Source: CAVQBL01 sp963710715 (GTDB lineage: Bacteria > Pseudomonadota > Gammaproteobacteria > DSM-16500). Taken from it: a stretch of 64,000 nt of DNA. How positions within the stretch are numbered: position 1 is the stretch's first letter; every line of letters begins with the position of its first letter. A program made the position numbers and the translations under genes. Location: contig CAVQBL010000014.1 in the NCBI GenBank assembly GCA_963710715.1, positions 124,001 through 188,000 of the forward strand, in the 5' to 3' direction. Below are positions 28,223-37,738 of this stretch, piece after piece. The notes beneath the pieces were generated by a model that did no database searches, was not told the DNA's origin, and saw only the letters and a list, made by a program, of their open reading frames with translations.

Positions 28223-29845
28223 TCACGAAACATGCGTCGGAATAATCAGCCCATCACCTTCACGGATCTCATTATTCGCCAAGAGATTGATAATACGAAT
28301 CGCTGAGGGTGAGGTACGAAACTTTTGCGCGATGGTATCAATTGTATCGCCTTTTCTCACCATATAAATAGTATCGCCAGGAGATAATTTATAATTTTTT
28401 TGTTGTGCACTCAGGTGAGTAGGAATAATAATTTTATCACCAATGCGTAACACCGTCATATCGCTCTGTTGATTCACAGCAAGCAACGTTTTTAGAGTAG
28501 TTTTAAAATGATGAGCAATTTTTTCTAAGCTATCACCTTTGCGTACCATATATAATGTATCGCCGGGCTGCAAAGTATAGCGTCCCACCACATGTTCAAG
28601 AACATTAATAAGCGATGATTTCTTCTTAACGCTAGCTGTAGAAGCAAAATAAGGTTGCGGTGATTCCATAATTGTTTTAGATATCGCTGGAATAGTGCGA
28701 GGTATTGATAAATATTGGCCTGGTTTTAAATTTTTATTTTCAGCGAGTACTGGATTTGATTTATTGATTTCAGCAATGCTGACGCCAAGTCGTTTTGAAA
28801 TACGCGAAAGAGTATCACCGCGCCTTATTTTATATCGGCTCCAACTAATGCGTTTATACAAAGGTAATTTTTCTAAATTTTCAGTAAATTTTGCAACATT
28901 TTCAATGGGCAAAATTAATTTATAAGGACCATTTGGATCTGTTGTCGACTTATTATGGCCGGGATTCAGCTGCAAAAGTTTTTTGGCTTTAATACCAGCA
29001 AGAGAAGCTGCATGTTTTAAATCAATTTGTCCACCTACATCAATTTGTGCAAGATAAGGTGCATTTCTTACAGTGGGAAATTGTATTGGATATTTTTCTG
29101 GATTCGCAATAATGGCGGCCAATGCGAGAAGGCGAGGTACATAGTGGCGCGTTTCTCTGGCAACAGGTAAAGACCAAAAAGAAGTGCTATAACCATCGCG
29201 AATATTTTTGCGAATAGCAGCTAAAACATTTCCTTCGCCTGTATCATACGCTGCAATGGCAAGTAACCAATTCCCATTAAAAAAATTGGCTAAATACGCA
29301 ACGTGATTTAAAGCAGCTTTAGTTGATGTAATAATATCGCGTCTACCATCATACCATCGGTCTTGTTTGACACCGTATCCCGAAGCTGTATTAGGCATCA
29401 TTTGCCAAATGCCTGCAGCACCTGCTGATGAATAGGCAAATGGGTTGTACGCACTTTCTATTATAGGTATTAAAACAACTTCAGCAGGCAAATGTCTTTT
29501 GCGTGCTTGTTGTGCAATGTAATATAAATAAGGTGCTGCACGGGCAGTTGTTCTTTGTAGATATTCGGGGTGTCTCATAAACCAATTGATTTGCTGTCGT
29601 ACCATAGGATTGTCTTCATGGTGCGCCAGTTTAAATTGACTACGTAATTCATCCCATAAGTTGTCAGCATGGCGGTAACGATGAATATCGTCGGCAAGTT
29701 GTTGTTTGCGCTCGGGAGAACGGTGTATGTTTTTTTGATATACCTGCAAGCCTTCTGAATTGGCGAAAGCATTGGCATAGAATGCGGTGAAACACAAAGC
29801 AATACACGTATTTTTTATAATATATTGGTACCAAGGTTTAGTCAT
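28223..29845 (-). CDS. mltD: Membrane-bound lytic murein transglycosylase D with three LysM
   Basis: A 540-residue envelope enzyme that cleaves peptidoglycan glycan strands to 1,6-anhydro-muropeptides. An N-terminal signal sequence (hydrophobic core CIALCFTAFYANAFA) has no clear lipobox. The SLT domain shows PIIESAYNPFAYSSAGAAG with the catalytic Glu, then IWQMMPNTA and IAAYDTGEGNV. Three LysM modules follow: one starting YKIRRGDTLSRI, and two repeated blocks each with PGDTxYMVRKGD. MltD of E. coli has two LysM, so this is one more. In many gammaproteobacteria gloB sits beside mltD; it is absent here. Divergent from the methyltransferase-rnhA-dnaQ group. Confidence 0.92.
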   Translation of the reverse strand: MTKPWYQYIIKNTCIALCFTAFYANAFANSEGLQVYQKNIHRSPERKQQLADDIHRYRHADNLWDELRSQFKLAHHEDNPMVRQQINWFMRHPEYLQRTTARAAPYLYYIAQQARKRHLPAEVVLIPIIESAYNPFAYSSAGAAGIWQMMPNTASGYGVKQDRWYDGRRDIITSTKAALNHVAYLANFFNGNWLLAIAAYDTGEGNVLAAIRKNIRDGYSTSFWSLPVARETRHYVPRLLALAAIIANPEKYPIQFPTVRNAPYLAQIDVGGQIDLKHAASLAGIKAKKLLQLNPGHNKSTTDPNGPYKLILPIENVAKFTENLEKLPLYKRISWSRYKIRRGDTLSRISKRLGVSIAEINKSNPVLAENKNLKPGQYLSIPRTIPAISKTIMESPQPYFASTASVKKKSSLINVLEHVVGRYTLQPGDTLYMVRKGDSLEKIAHHFKTTLKTLLAVNQQSDMTVLRIGDKIIIPTHLSAQQKNYKLSPGDTIYMVRKGDTIDTIAQKFRTSPSAIRIINLLANNEIREGDGLIIPTHVS

Positions 29846-30019
29846 TCTTTTGGTCCGTGTTCACCTTTATTGGTTAGCTTGAATCAAGATACTGATGCGC
29901 TCTATATCTGAGGACAGTATTGCTATTTATGGAATGGAGTTTACCATATAATCCTTACGAGGATACAACATTGAATTTATGCACTGATCATTAATCAAGC
30001 AGCTGCGAGGAAGCAACAC

Positions 30020-30763
30020 TTGACAAAAACATACCGCACTATTCAACAGTGGGATCATTGGTTAACTCAGTTTCTAGGAAAAAGTGTTTTAGAAGCAGAG
30101 CAGCAATTTTTATCAAGTTTGCTATTCCAACGTTACGGAAAACATGCGCTACTAATAGGATCACCGCGACAACAAGTATTATTAAAAACCAGTGTGATGT
30201 CTAATCTTTTACTACTGGGTCCATTGATCAACAGCCATCGCGATGCTGATGTAAGTGGTATTGAAAGTGAGTTTTACGAATTACCGATCGCATCCGGCAC
30301 CGTTGATCTCGTTTTATTGCCGCACATATTGGAACACGTAGATAACCCAAATCAACTTTTAGCAGAAGCGTGTCGAGTGATTAAACCAGAAGGACACATT
30401 ATTATTTGTGGTTTTAACCCGTACAGCTTCTGGGGCCTTAGAAAACTGTTTACGCGGAATAAACATATGCCTTGGTCAGGGACTTTTATTAAGCCGAGCA
30501 TGGTTAAAAAATGGCTAGGTTTATCTGACTTTGAGCTGATAGAACAACACAAAACTTTATACAGACCTCCCATTACACAACCGCATTTGTTTCAACGATT
30601 AAAGTTTCTAGAATGGCTAGGAAAAAAGTGTTTCTCACCATTTGGTGGGGTTTATTTTTTGCTCGCACGTGCTAAAGTAGTTCCACTCACTCCAATCAAA
30701 TTACGTTGGAAACAACATTTGTCAGGTGTGCAAATCACCAGCCGTTTATCAGGTAATTCTTAA
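30020..30763 (+). CDS. SAM-dependent methyltransferase (YafS-like)
   Basis: A 247-residue class I methyltransferase-like protein. The usual first glycine motif is poorly kept, but the central block GTVDLVLLPHILEHVDNP and the following EACRVIKPEGHIIICGFNPYS are typical of the methyltransferase 11 family and of YafS. It lies in the place of yafS before rnhA, as in E. coli. The start is a TTG at 30020 with GAGG 9 bases upstream; no ATG lies close by. The stop overlaps the ATG of rnhA (TAATG), so the two are translationally coupled. The substrate is unknown. Confidence 0.8.
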   Translation: MTKTYRTIQQWDHWLTQFLGKSVLEAEQQFLSSLLFQRYGKHALLIGSPRQQVLLKTSVMSNLLLLGPLINSHRDADVSGIESEFYELPIASGTVDLVLLPHILEHVDNPNQLLAEACRVIKPEGHIIICGFNPYSFWGLRKLFTRNKHMPWSGTFIKPSMVKKWLGLSDFELIEQHKTLYRPPITQPHLFQRLKFLEWLGKKCFSPFGGVYFLLARAKVVPLTPIKLRWKQHLSGVQITSRLSGNS

Positions 30764-31203
30764 TGAAACGTGTTGCTATATTTACGGATGGCGCGTGTCG
30801 TGGAAACCCTGGGCCAGGGGGTTGGGGAGCATTGCTTCGATATGGAAAACATGAAAAAGAGCTTTCTGGAGCAGAATCTGCGACAACAAATAATCGCATG
30901 GAATTGACAGCTGCCATCAAAGCACTAGCCTCATTGCGTGAACCTTGTATCGTTGAGTTACACACCGACTCGCAATATGTGCAAAAAGGAATTACACAAT
31001 GGTTGTCTGCATGGAAAAAGCGCCATTGGAAGAAAGCAGACAATAAACCTGTTAAAAACGCAGATTTGTGGGAAGCTTTAGATAAGGAGACGGAACGCCA
31101 TCAAGTCAGTTGGCACTGGGTGAAAGGGCATAGCGGTCATCCAGAAAATGAACTTGCTGATTTGCTTGCAAATAAAGCGATAGATAAATTGATGGGTAGA
31201 TAA
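30763..31203 (+). CDS. rnhA: Ribonuclease HI
   Basis: A 146-residue enzyme that cuts the RNA strand of RNA-DNA hybrids in the cytoplasm. All acidic catalytic residues are present: Asp in FTDGACRGNPGPGGWG, Glu in NNRMEL, Asp in HTDSQYV, and the last Asp in NELADLLAN, together with the flexible-loop His region KGHSGHPEN. Length is as expected. It overlaps the methyltransferase stop and ends 3 bases before dnaQ. Confidence 0.97.
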   Translation: MKRVAIFTDGACRGNPGPGGWGALLRYGKHEKELSGAESATTNNRMELTAAIKALASLREPCIVELHTDSQYVQKGITQWLSAWKKRHWKKADNKPVKNADLWEALDKETERHQVSWHWVKGHSGHPENELADLLANKAIDKLMGR

Positions 31204-31206
31204 CTT

Positions 31207-31911
31207 ATGAGGCAAATTGTACTCGATACTGAAACAACAGGTTTACAACCAGAACAAGGGCATCGCATCATTGAAATTGGCTGTCTTGAAATGGTTAATC
31301 GCAAGTTAACGGGTAATCGCTATCATCAATATATTAATCCAGAACGTGACATTGAAGAAGATGCAATTTCTGTGCATGGCATCACAAATCAATTTCTTAA
31401 AGATAAACCGCTTTTCAGTGACATTGCGCAAGAGTTCATGGATTTTATTAATGGCGCAGAATTAATTATTCATAACGCGCCGTTTGATACTGGATTTATT
31501 AATCATGAACTCAATTTAACAGCAAAAAAATGGAAGCCATTAGAACGTTACTGCCGAATTTTTGATACTTTAGTTTTGGCACGACAATTGCACATAGGTC
31601 AGCGTAACAGTTTAGATGCTTTGTGCAAGCGTTATGGAGTTGATAATTCTCAGCGCGATTTGCATGGCGCTTTGCTTGATGCGAATTTGCTTGCTCAAGT
31701 TTACCTTGCAATGACTGGTGGGCAAGGAAGCTTGTTTGAAGAATTGGAAGTGACTAAGCGCTTGGAACCCGAGAAAATTACTGTTACCACAATTAATACA
31801 AAACCACGCAAGTTATGTGTTTTATCACCCAGCCCTGATGAACTTGCGCAACATGAGCAGTATTTGCAAAAGATGGCTAAAAAAGGAAAATGCGAGTGGT
31901 TAGAGGTGTGA
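31207..31911 (+). CDS. dnaQ: DNA polymerase III epsilon subunit (proofreading exonuclease)
   Basis: A 234-residue 3'-5' exonuclease of the DEDDh class that proofreads for DNA polymerase III. Motifs: VLDTETTGL (Exo I), HGITNQFL, HNAPFDTGF (Exo II), and HGALLDA with His and Asp (Exo III). The C-terminal tail after about residue 185, expected to bind the alpha subunit, is present. It follows rnhA by 3 bases in the usual rnhA-dnaQ pair, though in E. coli the two are divergent rather than co-directional. Confidence 0.95.
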   Translation: MRQIVLDTETTGLQPEQGHRIIEIGCLEMVNRKLTGNRYHQYINPERDIEEDAISVHGITNQFLKDKPLFSDIAQEFMDFINGAELIIHNAPFDTGFINHELNLTAKKWKPLERYCRIFDTLVLARQLHIGQRNSLDALCKRYGVDNSQRDLHGALLDANLLAQVYLAMTGGQGSLFEELEVTKRLEPEKITVTTINTKPRKLCVLSPSPDELAQHEQYLQKMAKKGKCEWLEV

Positions 31912-31944
31912 TTAATTGCGATTTAGTGCGGTGGGCGCTGAAGT

Positions 31945-32076
31945 TAGATCGAAGCCCCGTCATTGCGAGCATGTGCTTTTCATGCGAAGCAATCCAGGGG
32001 AACGTTTTTGTGCTCTCTGGATTGCCATTGCCACGCCCGCGCAAAACGCGCGCGGGCTCGCAATGGCGGGCTTTTT
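31945..32076. repeat. Dispersed palindromic repeat, long copy
   Basis: Contains the flank TTAGATCGAAGCCCCGTCAT, the core GAAGCAATCCAG, and a right half GGATTGCC...GGCTCGCAATGGCGGG followed by a run of seven T. It shares the extended flank with the copies at 56278 and 63772 (inverted). The GC-rich arm CCCGCGC/GCGCGGG followed by T7 could act as a terminator for dnaQ. Confidence 0.8.
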
Positions 32077-32116
32077 TTAATGAGGTAGCCCTGACAACAG
32101 AACAGAGGTGGAACTT

Positions 32117-33121
32117 ATGATGAAGAAAATACAAATTTTAGTTTTTATTACATTAATTATTTTTAGTTTTTCCGTGAAAGCGCTTTCATTCGGCAATCCA
32201 TTGCCATCTTGGAATGCAGGGCCCACAAAAAAAGCGCTGCTTGATTTTGTGCAAGCAACAACGGATAAAAGCAGTCCGTATTATGTACCGGTGGAAGAAC
32301 GCATCGCTGCGTTTGATCAAGATGGTACCTTGTGGGTTGAGAAACCCATGTACAATGAAGTGATTTTTACACTGGATCGAATTATTGCGCTAGCACCTAA
32401 ACATCCTGAATGGAAACATCAAGAACCCTTCAAGTCATTAATTGCAAAAGATACCAATGCCATTGCAAAATTTGCTAGCCAAGATTTTGAAAAAATTATC
32501 GCTGTTACACACACCGGTATGTCGCCTGATGTTTTTCAAGCAACAGTAAAAGAATGGTTAAAGACAGCAAAACATCCACGTTGGCAGCGTCCTTATACGG
32601 AATTGATTTATCAACCGATGTTAGAAGTATTAAATTTTTTGCGCGCACATGGGTATAAAACCTATATCGTGACAGGCAGTAGTCAAGAATTTGTTCGCGC
32701 ATATGCGAAACAAATATACGGTATTCCCAACGAACAAGTTATCGGCTTAGCTTTTAAAATACAGTATAGTTATGATAAGCAAGGGCGCACAGTATTAACT
32801 CCAGCTCCAAAAATATTAATAAATAATAATCTTTCCGGTAAACCAGAAGGTATTTATCTCTTCTTGGGACGTCAACCGCAAATAACCTTTGGTAATTCAA
32901 CGGGAGATCAACAAATGCTTGAATATACCCAAACAGGTAAAGGTGCACGTCTCATGCTGTTGGTGCATCATGATGATGCAGAAAGAGAATATGCTTATGG
33001 CGCACAATCTAGAGTAGGAACTTTCTCTGATGCACTGATGTCAGAAGCTAAAAATCGCGGCTGGCATGTCATTAGCATGAGGCAAGATTGGAAGCGTATT
33101 TTTCCGTTTGATAAAAAATAA
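32117..33121 (+). CDS. Exported HAD-superfamily phosphatase
   Basis: About 334 residues. A signal peptide (ILVFITLIIFSFSVKALS) precedes a haloacid-dehalogenase fold: motif I FDQDGTLW with the nucleophile Asp, motif II TYIVTGSSQEF, and motif IV GNSTGDQQML. The arrangement suits a periplasmic phosphoserine-phosphatase-like hydrolase acting on phosphate monoesters. I prefer the ATG at 32117 (AGAGG 8 bases upstream) to a GTG at 32108. It ends 7 bases before the convergent BAX-inhibitor-like gene. The substrate is unknown. Confidence 0.8.
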   Translation: MMKKIQILVFITLIIFSFSVKALSFGNPLPSWNAGPTKKALLDFVQATTDKSSPYYVPVEERIAAFDQDGTLWVEKPMYNEVIFTLDRIIALAPKHPEWKHQEPFKSLIAKDTNAIAKFASQDFEKIIAVTHTGMSPDVFQATVKEWLKTAKHPRWQRPYTELIYQPMLEVLNFLRAHGYKTYIVTGSSQEFVRAYAKQIYGIPNEQVIGLAFKIQYSYDKQGRTVLTPAPKILINNNLSGKPEGIYLFLGRQPQITFGNSTGDQQMLEYTQTGKGARLMLLVHHDDAEREYAYGAQSRVGTFSDALMSEAKNRGWHVISMRQDWKRIFPFDKK

Positions 33122-33128
33122 AAGTTGT

Positions 33129-33800
33129 TTATTCTTTACTGTTAAACACACCCAACAACATCAAAAGATTTTGGAACAACATTTGAATATCTAAATATAA
33201 ACTAATGGTTGCCATAATATAATTTTGTTCACCGTTATGAATGATGCGGCTGGTGTCATACATCATTAGCAATACAGAGAGAAAAGTTAACATAGCTGAT
33301 ACAGCGAGTTGCACAGCTGGCATTTTGAAAAAGATGTTTCCCAAGCTTGCTACAACGCAAACGATAAGACCAATCATTAAAAACTTGCCCCAATGGCTTA
33401 ATTCTTTTTTCGTAGTCAGTAGGTAAGCAGAAGCAGCAAAAAATGTTAAACCGGTTCCAGCAAGAGCAGTAGCGATAAGTTGTCCGCCATTTTTATAACC
33501 ATGTATAAAATGGTTTAACAGAGGGCCCATGGAGTATCCCATGCATCCTGTGAAAGCAAATACAGCGAGGAGTCCCCAACCACTGTTTCTTAAAGCGGTT
33601 GTCACAAATAAAAGAACGAAAGCGCCAATAAAAGTAACTATGGATGAAGCAAAGCTTGCTTGATTAATGACAGCTAAGCTTGCCATGCCAGCACTAAATA
33701 GTAAGGTTAAGCTCAATAGTAGGTAAGTATTACGTAATACTGATTGGCTAGCTAATAAGGCTTCGCCATGTCTAATGACAGAGGTTTGATTAAATTGCAT
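33129..33800 (-). CDS. BAX inhibitor-1 / YccA family membrane protein
   Basis: A 223-residue polytopic protein with about seven hydrophobic helices. The pattern VLRNTYLLLSLTLLFSAGMA at the start, GCMGYSMGPLLNHF in the middle and MMYDTSRIIHNGE towards the end fits the YccA/BI-1 family. In E. coli YccA interacts with the FtsH protease; other members are calcium-leak channels. The location is the inner membrane. Single gene, convergent with the HAD phosphatase. Confidence 0.88.
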   Translation of the reverse strand: MQFNQTSVIRHGEALLASQSVLRNTYLLLSLTLLFSAGMASLAVINQASFASSIVTFIGAFVLLFVTTALRNSGWGLLAVFAFTGCMGYSMGPLLNHFIHGYKNGGQLIATALAGTGLTFFAASAYLLTTKKELSHWGKFLMIGLIVCVVASLGNIFFKMPAVQLAVSAMLTFLSVLLMMYDTSRIIHNGEQNYIMATISLYLDIQMLFQNLLMLLGVFNSKE

Positions 33801-33891
33801 AGCTATAGTTCTCCTAGGTAGAGATTTTGTGTGAAGAAAATGATATCATATGTCTCAACACGAGTGTAGCCCAATTTGATTGCAGAATGAG

Positions 33892-33921
33892 TTGAATTGT
33901 TCCTTAAAATAACGCTATGAT
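33892..33921 (+). promoter_or_regulatory. Candidate promoter for tRNA-Ser
   Basis: TTGAAT at 33892-33897 and TATGAT at 33916-33921, spaced by 18 bases, about 70 bases before the tRNA-Ser gene. Pattern match only. Confidence 0.4.
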
Positions 33922-33990
33922 ACTACAGGTAAAACGATAATAAAATCAGTATGTATGGGTTAGACAGGTGCGTCTATCCAACGTTGATCG

Positions 33991-34079
<89 letters not shown>

Positions 34080-34123
34080 AGCAACTTGATGAATACATAA
34101 CCATAAGGATAAGGGGCAACAAT

Positions 34124-34802
34124 TTGATTAAAGTTCTATTAGTAGATGATCATGAATTAGTACGAATTGGCATCAAGCGCCTATTGCAAGATGTTAATGG
34201 AATCAAAGTCGTTGGTGAAGCGAGCACAGGTGAAGAAGCTATCCGATTAGCAAAAGAATTTCCCTGATGTTGTTTTAATGGATGTGCAAATGCCTGGCAT
34301 AGGAGGCTTAGAAGCACTCGCAAAATGATTACGTCATAATCCAGATATCAAAATTTTAGCTCTTACAATTCATGAAGATGAGCCTTATCCTTCGCGCTTA
34401 TTGCAAGCCGGTGCTGCTGGTTACATCACTAAAGGGTGTGATACTGAAGAAATGATTCGAGCAATCCGTACTGTCCATTCTGGTCAACGTTATATTAGTT
34501 CCGAGATTGCGCAACAACTTGCATTGAAACGTTACACTAAAGCCGAAGAATCACCATTGGATGTTTTATCTGAACGTGAAATGCAAATCATGCTGATGAT
34601 TACTAAAGGTCAAAAAGTTCAAGAGATTTCCGAAAAACTGTGTTTAAGCCCCAAAACAGTCAATAGTTATCGTTATCGCATTTTTGAAAAATTGGGAATT
34701 CATAGCGATGTTGAGCTCACATTACTTGCGATGCGATTGGATCAAGTGGAAGGAAGCAAGGTGCAGGGAAAGCAAGATAAATCATCATCTGACGTAAAGT
34801 AA
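34124..34802 (+). pseudogene. uvrY: Broken response regulator GacA/UvrY/LetA
   Basis: A TTG at 34124 with AGGGG upstream opens a NarL/FixJ-type regulator. The receiver domain begins IKVLLVDDHELVRIGIKRLL and stops at a premature TGA near 34266. One extra base in the CCC just before shifts the frame; the continuing frame gives DVVLMDVQMPGIGGLEAL, with a second in-frame stop (TGA at about 34327), then LRHNPDIKILALTIHEDE. The rest, including the LuxR-type HTH (LSEREMQIMLMITKGQK, LSPKTVNSYRYRIFEKL), is intact. Two independent lesions mean no full receiver can be made. An internal ATG at 34401 could at most yield a receiver fragment plus HTH. In relatives this regulator pairs with GacS/BarA/LetS to control the switch to the transmissive state. 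Confidence 0.9.
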
Positions 34803-36601
34803 ATAATCTCACTCATCATCCCGGCGTTTATCAAATGCTGGGAGAGAAGGGTGAAGTTTTATATGTAGGTAAAGCTCGCAATCTAAAAAAACGTGTCTCC
34901 AGTTATTTCAAAGCAACGCAAAAAGACATCAAAACAATAGCGTTGATGAAACATGTTAAAGATATCGATATCACTGTAACACGCAATGAAAGTGAAGCAC
35001 TGTTACTCGAATATAATTTAATAAAAAAACATAAACCGCGTTATAACGTTTTATTTCGTGATGACAAAAGTTATCCTTATATTTTAATTACCAATGAAAA
35101 TCCTTATCCACGCATCGATTTTTATCGCGGACAACGCAAAAAAAGTGGTTTATTTTTGGGCCTTATCCCAATGCAACAGCAGTGAGAGAAACGATTCACT
35201 TAATTCAAAAATTATTTGGTTTGCGTACTTGTAACGATAATTTTTATGCCTCACGTACACGTCCTTGTTTGCAGCATCAAATTGGACTTTGTTCAGGTTC
35301 TTGTTCTGGATTAATTACACAAGAAAAATACCAAGAAGATGTGCGTCATGCCATTTTATTTTTGAAAGGGAAAAGTGACGAAATTATTGATGAACTAAAT
35401 CGACAAATGGAAAAAGCAGCAAAAGAATTGAATTTCGAATTAGCCGCGCGACTGCGCGATCAAATTGCTAGATTGCGTCAAATTCAAGAACGCCAATATG
35501 TCAGTGCCGGTCATGGCGAAGCCGATATTATTGGTTATGCATCAACAGCTGGAGTTGTTTGTCATGCAATTATTAGTTATACGTGATGGCAGAATTTTAG
35601 GAAGTCGTGCTTATTTCCCAACAGTTCCTGCGGATTCTTCCGCAGAAGAAATTTTAACTTCGTTTATTACACAACATTATTTTAGTCAAACATGATGATA
35701 TACCCAAAGAAATTATTATTCCATTTTGAATTACCTGAAAAACTGGGATTAGCAAGCGCATTCAGTGAACAAGCCAACACAAAGTGCATGCTTGCCCATT
35801 CTGTACGTGGTGAGAGAAAAGAAATGGTTAGAAATGGCAATGACTAGTGCAGAACAAGCTGTCTGCTAGTCATTTACTGAATAAAGCAAACATGAAAGAA
35901 CGTTTTAATGCATTACAAAGAACTTTTACAACTCAAAGAATTACCCAAACGTATCGAATGTTTTGATATCAGTCATAGCATGGGCGAGGCAACCGTTGCT
36001 TCTTGTGTTGTGTTTGACATCAATGGCCCGGTAAAAAGCGATTATCGACGATTTAATATCACTGATATCACTCCAGGTGATGATATTGCTGCAATGCGAC
36101 AAGCGTTATCTCGCCGTTATCAAGAAGTTACAAACAGATCATGCAACATTACCTGAGATTTTATTAATTGATGGTGGCTTAGCTCAACTGCATGCCGCAC
36201 AAAAAGTACTCAGTGAATTACAAATTCATGATATTATCGCTATCGGTGTAGCAAAAGGTGTTACGAGAAAACCAGGTTATGAAACTTTGCATATACCTGA
36301 TCAAGCACCCACGCACTTAGCACCTGATTCATTAGCCTTGCATTTAATTCAACAAATTCGTGATGAGGCTCATCGTTTTGCTATCACAGGTCATCGATTG
36401 CAGCGCGATAAAAAACGCCGCACATCTACTTTAGAGTCGATTCCTGGCATAGGTGCAAAACGTAGACGTGAATTATTACGTTACTTTGGTGGTATTCAAG
36501 CTATAAATCGTGCTAGTCTTGAAGAATTGGAAAAGGTTCCAGGAATTAGTGCGTCGCTAGCGCAGAGGATTTTTGCGGCATTACATGATGTGATGGTCTA
36601 G
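34793..36601 (+). pseudogene. uvrC: Broken excinuclease ABC subunit C
   Basis: Pieces of UvrC are found in order in changing frames: GIY-YIG domain (THHPGVYQML, VLYVGKARNLKKRVSSYF), the Cys-rich block (RPCLQHQIGLCSGSC), the UVR/coiled-coil part, the RNase H-like endonuclease part (RIECFDISHSMGEATVASCVVF, LLIDGGLAQL) and the C-terminal helix-hairpin-helix pair. Frame changes fall near 35155 (T run), 35560, 35690, 35725, 35822, 35862, 35912 and 36118; seven are +1 and one is -1. There is no normal start codon for the first segment. UvrC would make both incisions in nucleotide excision repair, so that step is lost unless another copy exists. It follows uvrY and precedes pgsA as in E. coli. Confidence 0.93.
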
Positions 36602-36604
36602 AGC

Positions 36605-37276
36605 ATGATGATAACTGTACCCAACGTTGTAACTTTAGCACGAATTTTAATTATTCCTATCTTTGTAATCGTTTTTTATTTGCCTTTTTCAGGGGCACAT
36701 CTTGCTGCAGCAATTATTTTTGCAATTGCTTCTGTTACAGATTGGTTAGATGGTTATCTCGCGCGCAGTTTAAAACAATCCACCAAGTTAGGTGCGTTTC
36801 TTGATCCCGTTGCTGATAAGCTGATGGTATCTATCGCTTTAATTATGATTGTTGCCGAGCGACAATTTCAATTTCTTAATATGCCATCGACTATTATTGC
36901 GATTCCTGCAGTCATGATTACGATACCCGCTGCAATTATTGTTAGCCGCGAAATACTCGTTTCTGCTTTGCGGGAATGGATGGCAGAGATAGGTAAACGC
37001 ACACATTTAGCCGTTTCTTATTTAGGAAAAGTTAAAACAACAGTGCAAATGATAGCGCTGACCGTTTTGATATATTGCAATACGGGTACCAACGTATTTA
37101 TCGTGATCATTGGTTATCTTTTATTATATATTGCTGCCATTCTTACCGTCTGGTCCATGGTGCTGTATTTAAAGATGGCATGGAATGAACTCCGCGCACA
37201 TACCTGGCATGAAAAGTCCTTGACACTCAAGGGTCCTGCGATAGAATTACGCCTTCGTTACAAAAAGCGGGAATAG
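36605..37276 (+). CDS. pgsA: CDP-diacylglycerol-glycerol-3-phosphate 3-phosphatidyltransferase
   Basis: A 223-residue inner-membrane enzyme that makes phosphatidylglycerol phosphate from CDP-diacylglycerol and glycerol 3-phosphate. The CDP-alcohol phosphotransferase signature is complete: DGYLAR, then GAFLDPVADKLMV, which fits DGx2ARx8Gx3Dx3D. Several hydrophobic helices follow. It starts 3 bases after the uvrC remnant and is intact, as expected for an essential lipid gene. Its last ten bases, including the stop, overlap the 5' end of tRNA-Gly. Confidence 0.96.
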   Translation: MMITVPNVVTLARILIIPIFVIVFYLPFSGAHLAAAIIFAIASVTDWLDGYLARSLKQSTKLGAFLDPVADKLMVSIALIMIVAERQFQFLNMPSTIIAIPAVMITIPAAIIVSREILVSALREWMAEIGKRTHLAVSYLGKVKTTVQMIALTVLIYCNTGTNVFIVIIGYLLLYIAAILTVWSMVLYLKMAWNELRAHTWHEKSLTLKGPAIELRLRYKKRE

Positions 37277-37342
37277 CTCAGTTGGTAGAGCACAACCTTG
37301 CCAAGGTTGGGGTCGAGGGTTCGAGTCTCTTTTCCCGCTCCA
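37267..37342 (+). tRNA. tRNA-Gly (GCC anticodon)
   Basis: 76 bases including an encoded CCA. The acceptor GCGGGAA pairs with TTCCCGC and the anticodon loop TTGCCAA has GCC. The first ten bases lie inside the end of pgsA, so processing of this tRNA must cut the pgsA message at its stop codon. Confidence 0.97.
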
Positions 37343-37354
37343 TTTATCTATTAT

Positions 37355-37425
37355 GGCTGGGTGGCAGAGTGGTCATGCAGCGGCCTGCAAAGCCGTGGAC
37401 GCCGGTTCGATTCCGACCCCAGCCT
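37355..37425 (+). tRNA. tRNA-Cys (GCA anticodon), CCA not encoded
   Basis: The acceptor GGCTGGG pairs with CCCAGCC, the anticodon loop CTGCAAA has GCA, and the discriminator is T. The next bases are TTTC, so CCA must be added after transcription, unlike the two flanking tRNAs. Confidence 0.95.
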
Positions 37426-37443
37426 TTTCACCCTCATATATAT

Positions 37444-37532
37444 GCCCGGGTGGCGGAACAGGTAGACGCAAGGGACTTAAAATCCCTCGGGGGGTAACTC
37501 TCGTGCCAGTTCGATTCTGGCCTCGGGCACCA
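37444..37532 (+). tRNA. tRNA-Leu (TAA anticodon)
   Basis: 89 bases with a long variable arm; the anticodon loop CTTAAAA has TAA. The acceptor GCCCGGG pairs with CTCGGGC (one G-T pair) and CCA is encoded. Third in the Gly-Cys-Leu cluster that follows pgsA, the same order as glyW-cysT-leuZ in E. coli. Confidence 0.96.
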
Positions 37533-37738
37533 GATAGATTATAATCTGTTTTTCAAGCTGTTATTAAGAGTCACCTATTTCAAGTTTGTGTAATTCCTAT
37601 GTAATTATGAAATAGTTTTGTGCCACTAGCGATGTGATTTATGAATGGATGATCAAAAGCATGCAGGTGTGCATTACAACTTATACATCTGGCTTGATTT
37701 GGCAAACGCGTAAGGTCTTTATCTTTTTATTTTGAATT

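Noticed and set aside
31890..32134. Frames of 76 and 85 codons after dnaQ
   Set aside because: Both are read through the palindromic repeat and have no family pattern or binding site.
34835..36601. Five separate small genes with UvrC similarity
   Set aside because: They are consecutive pieces of one UvrC joined by frameshifts, so they are reported as one pseudogene.
37282..37544. Frames covering the tRNA cluster
   Set aside because: They translate tRNA-Gly, tRNA-Cys and tRNA-Leu genes.
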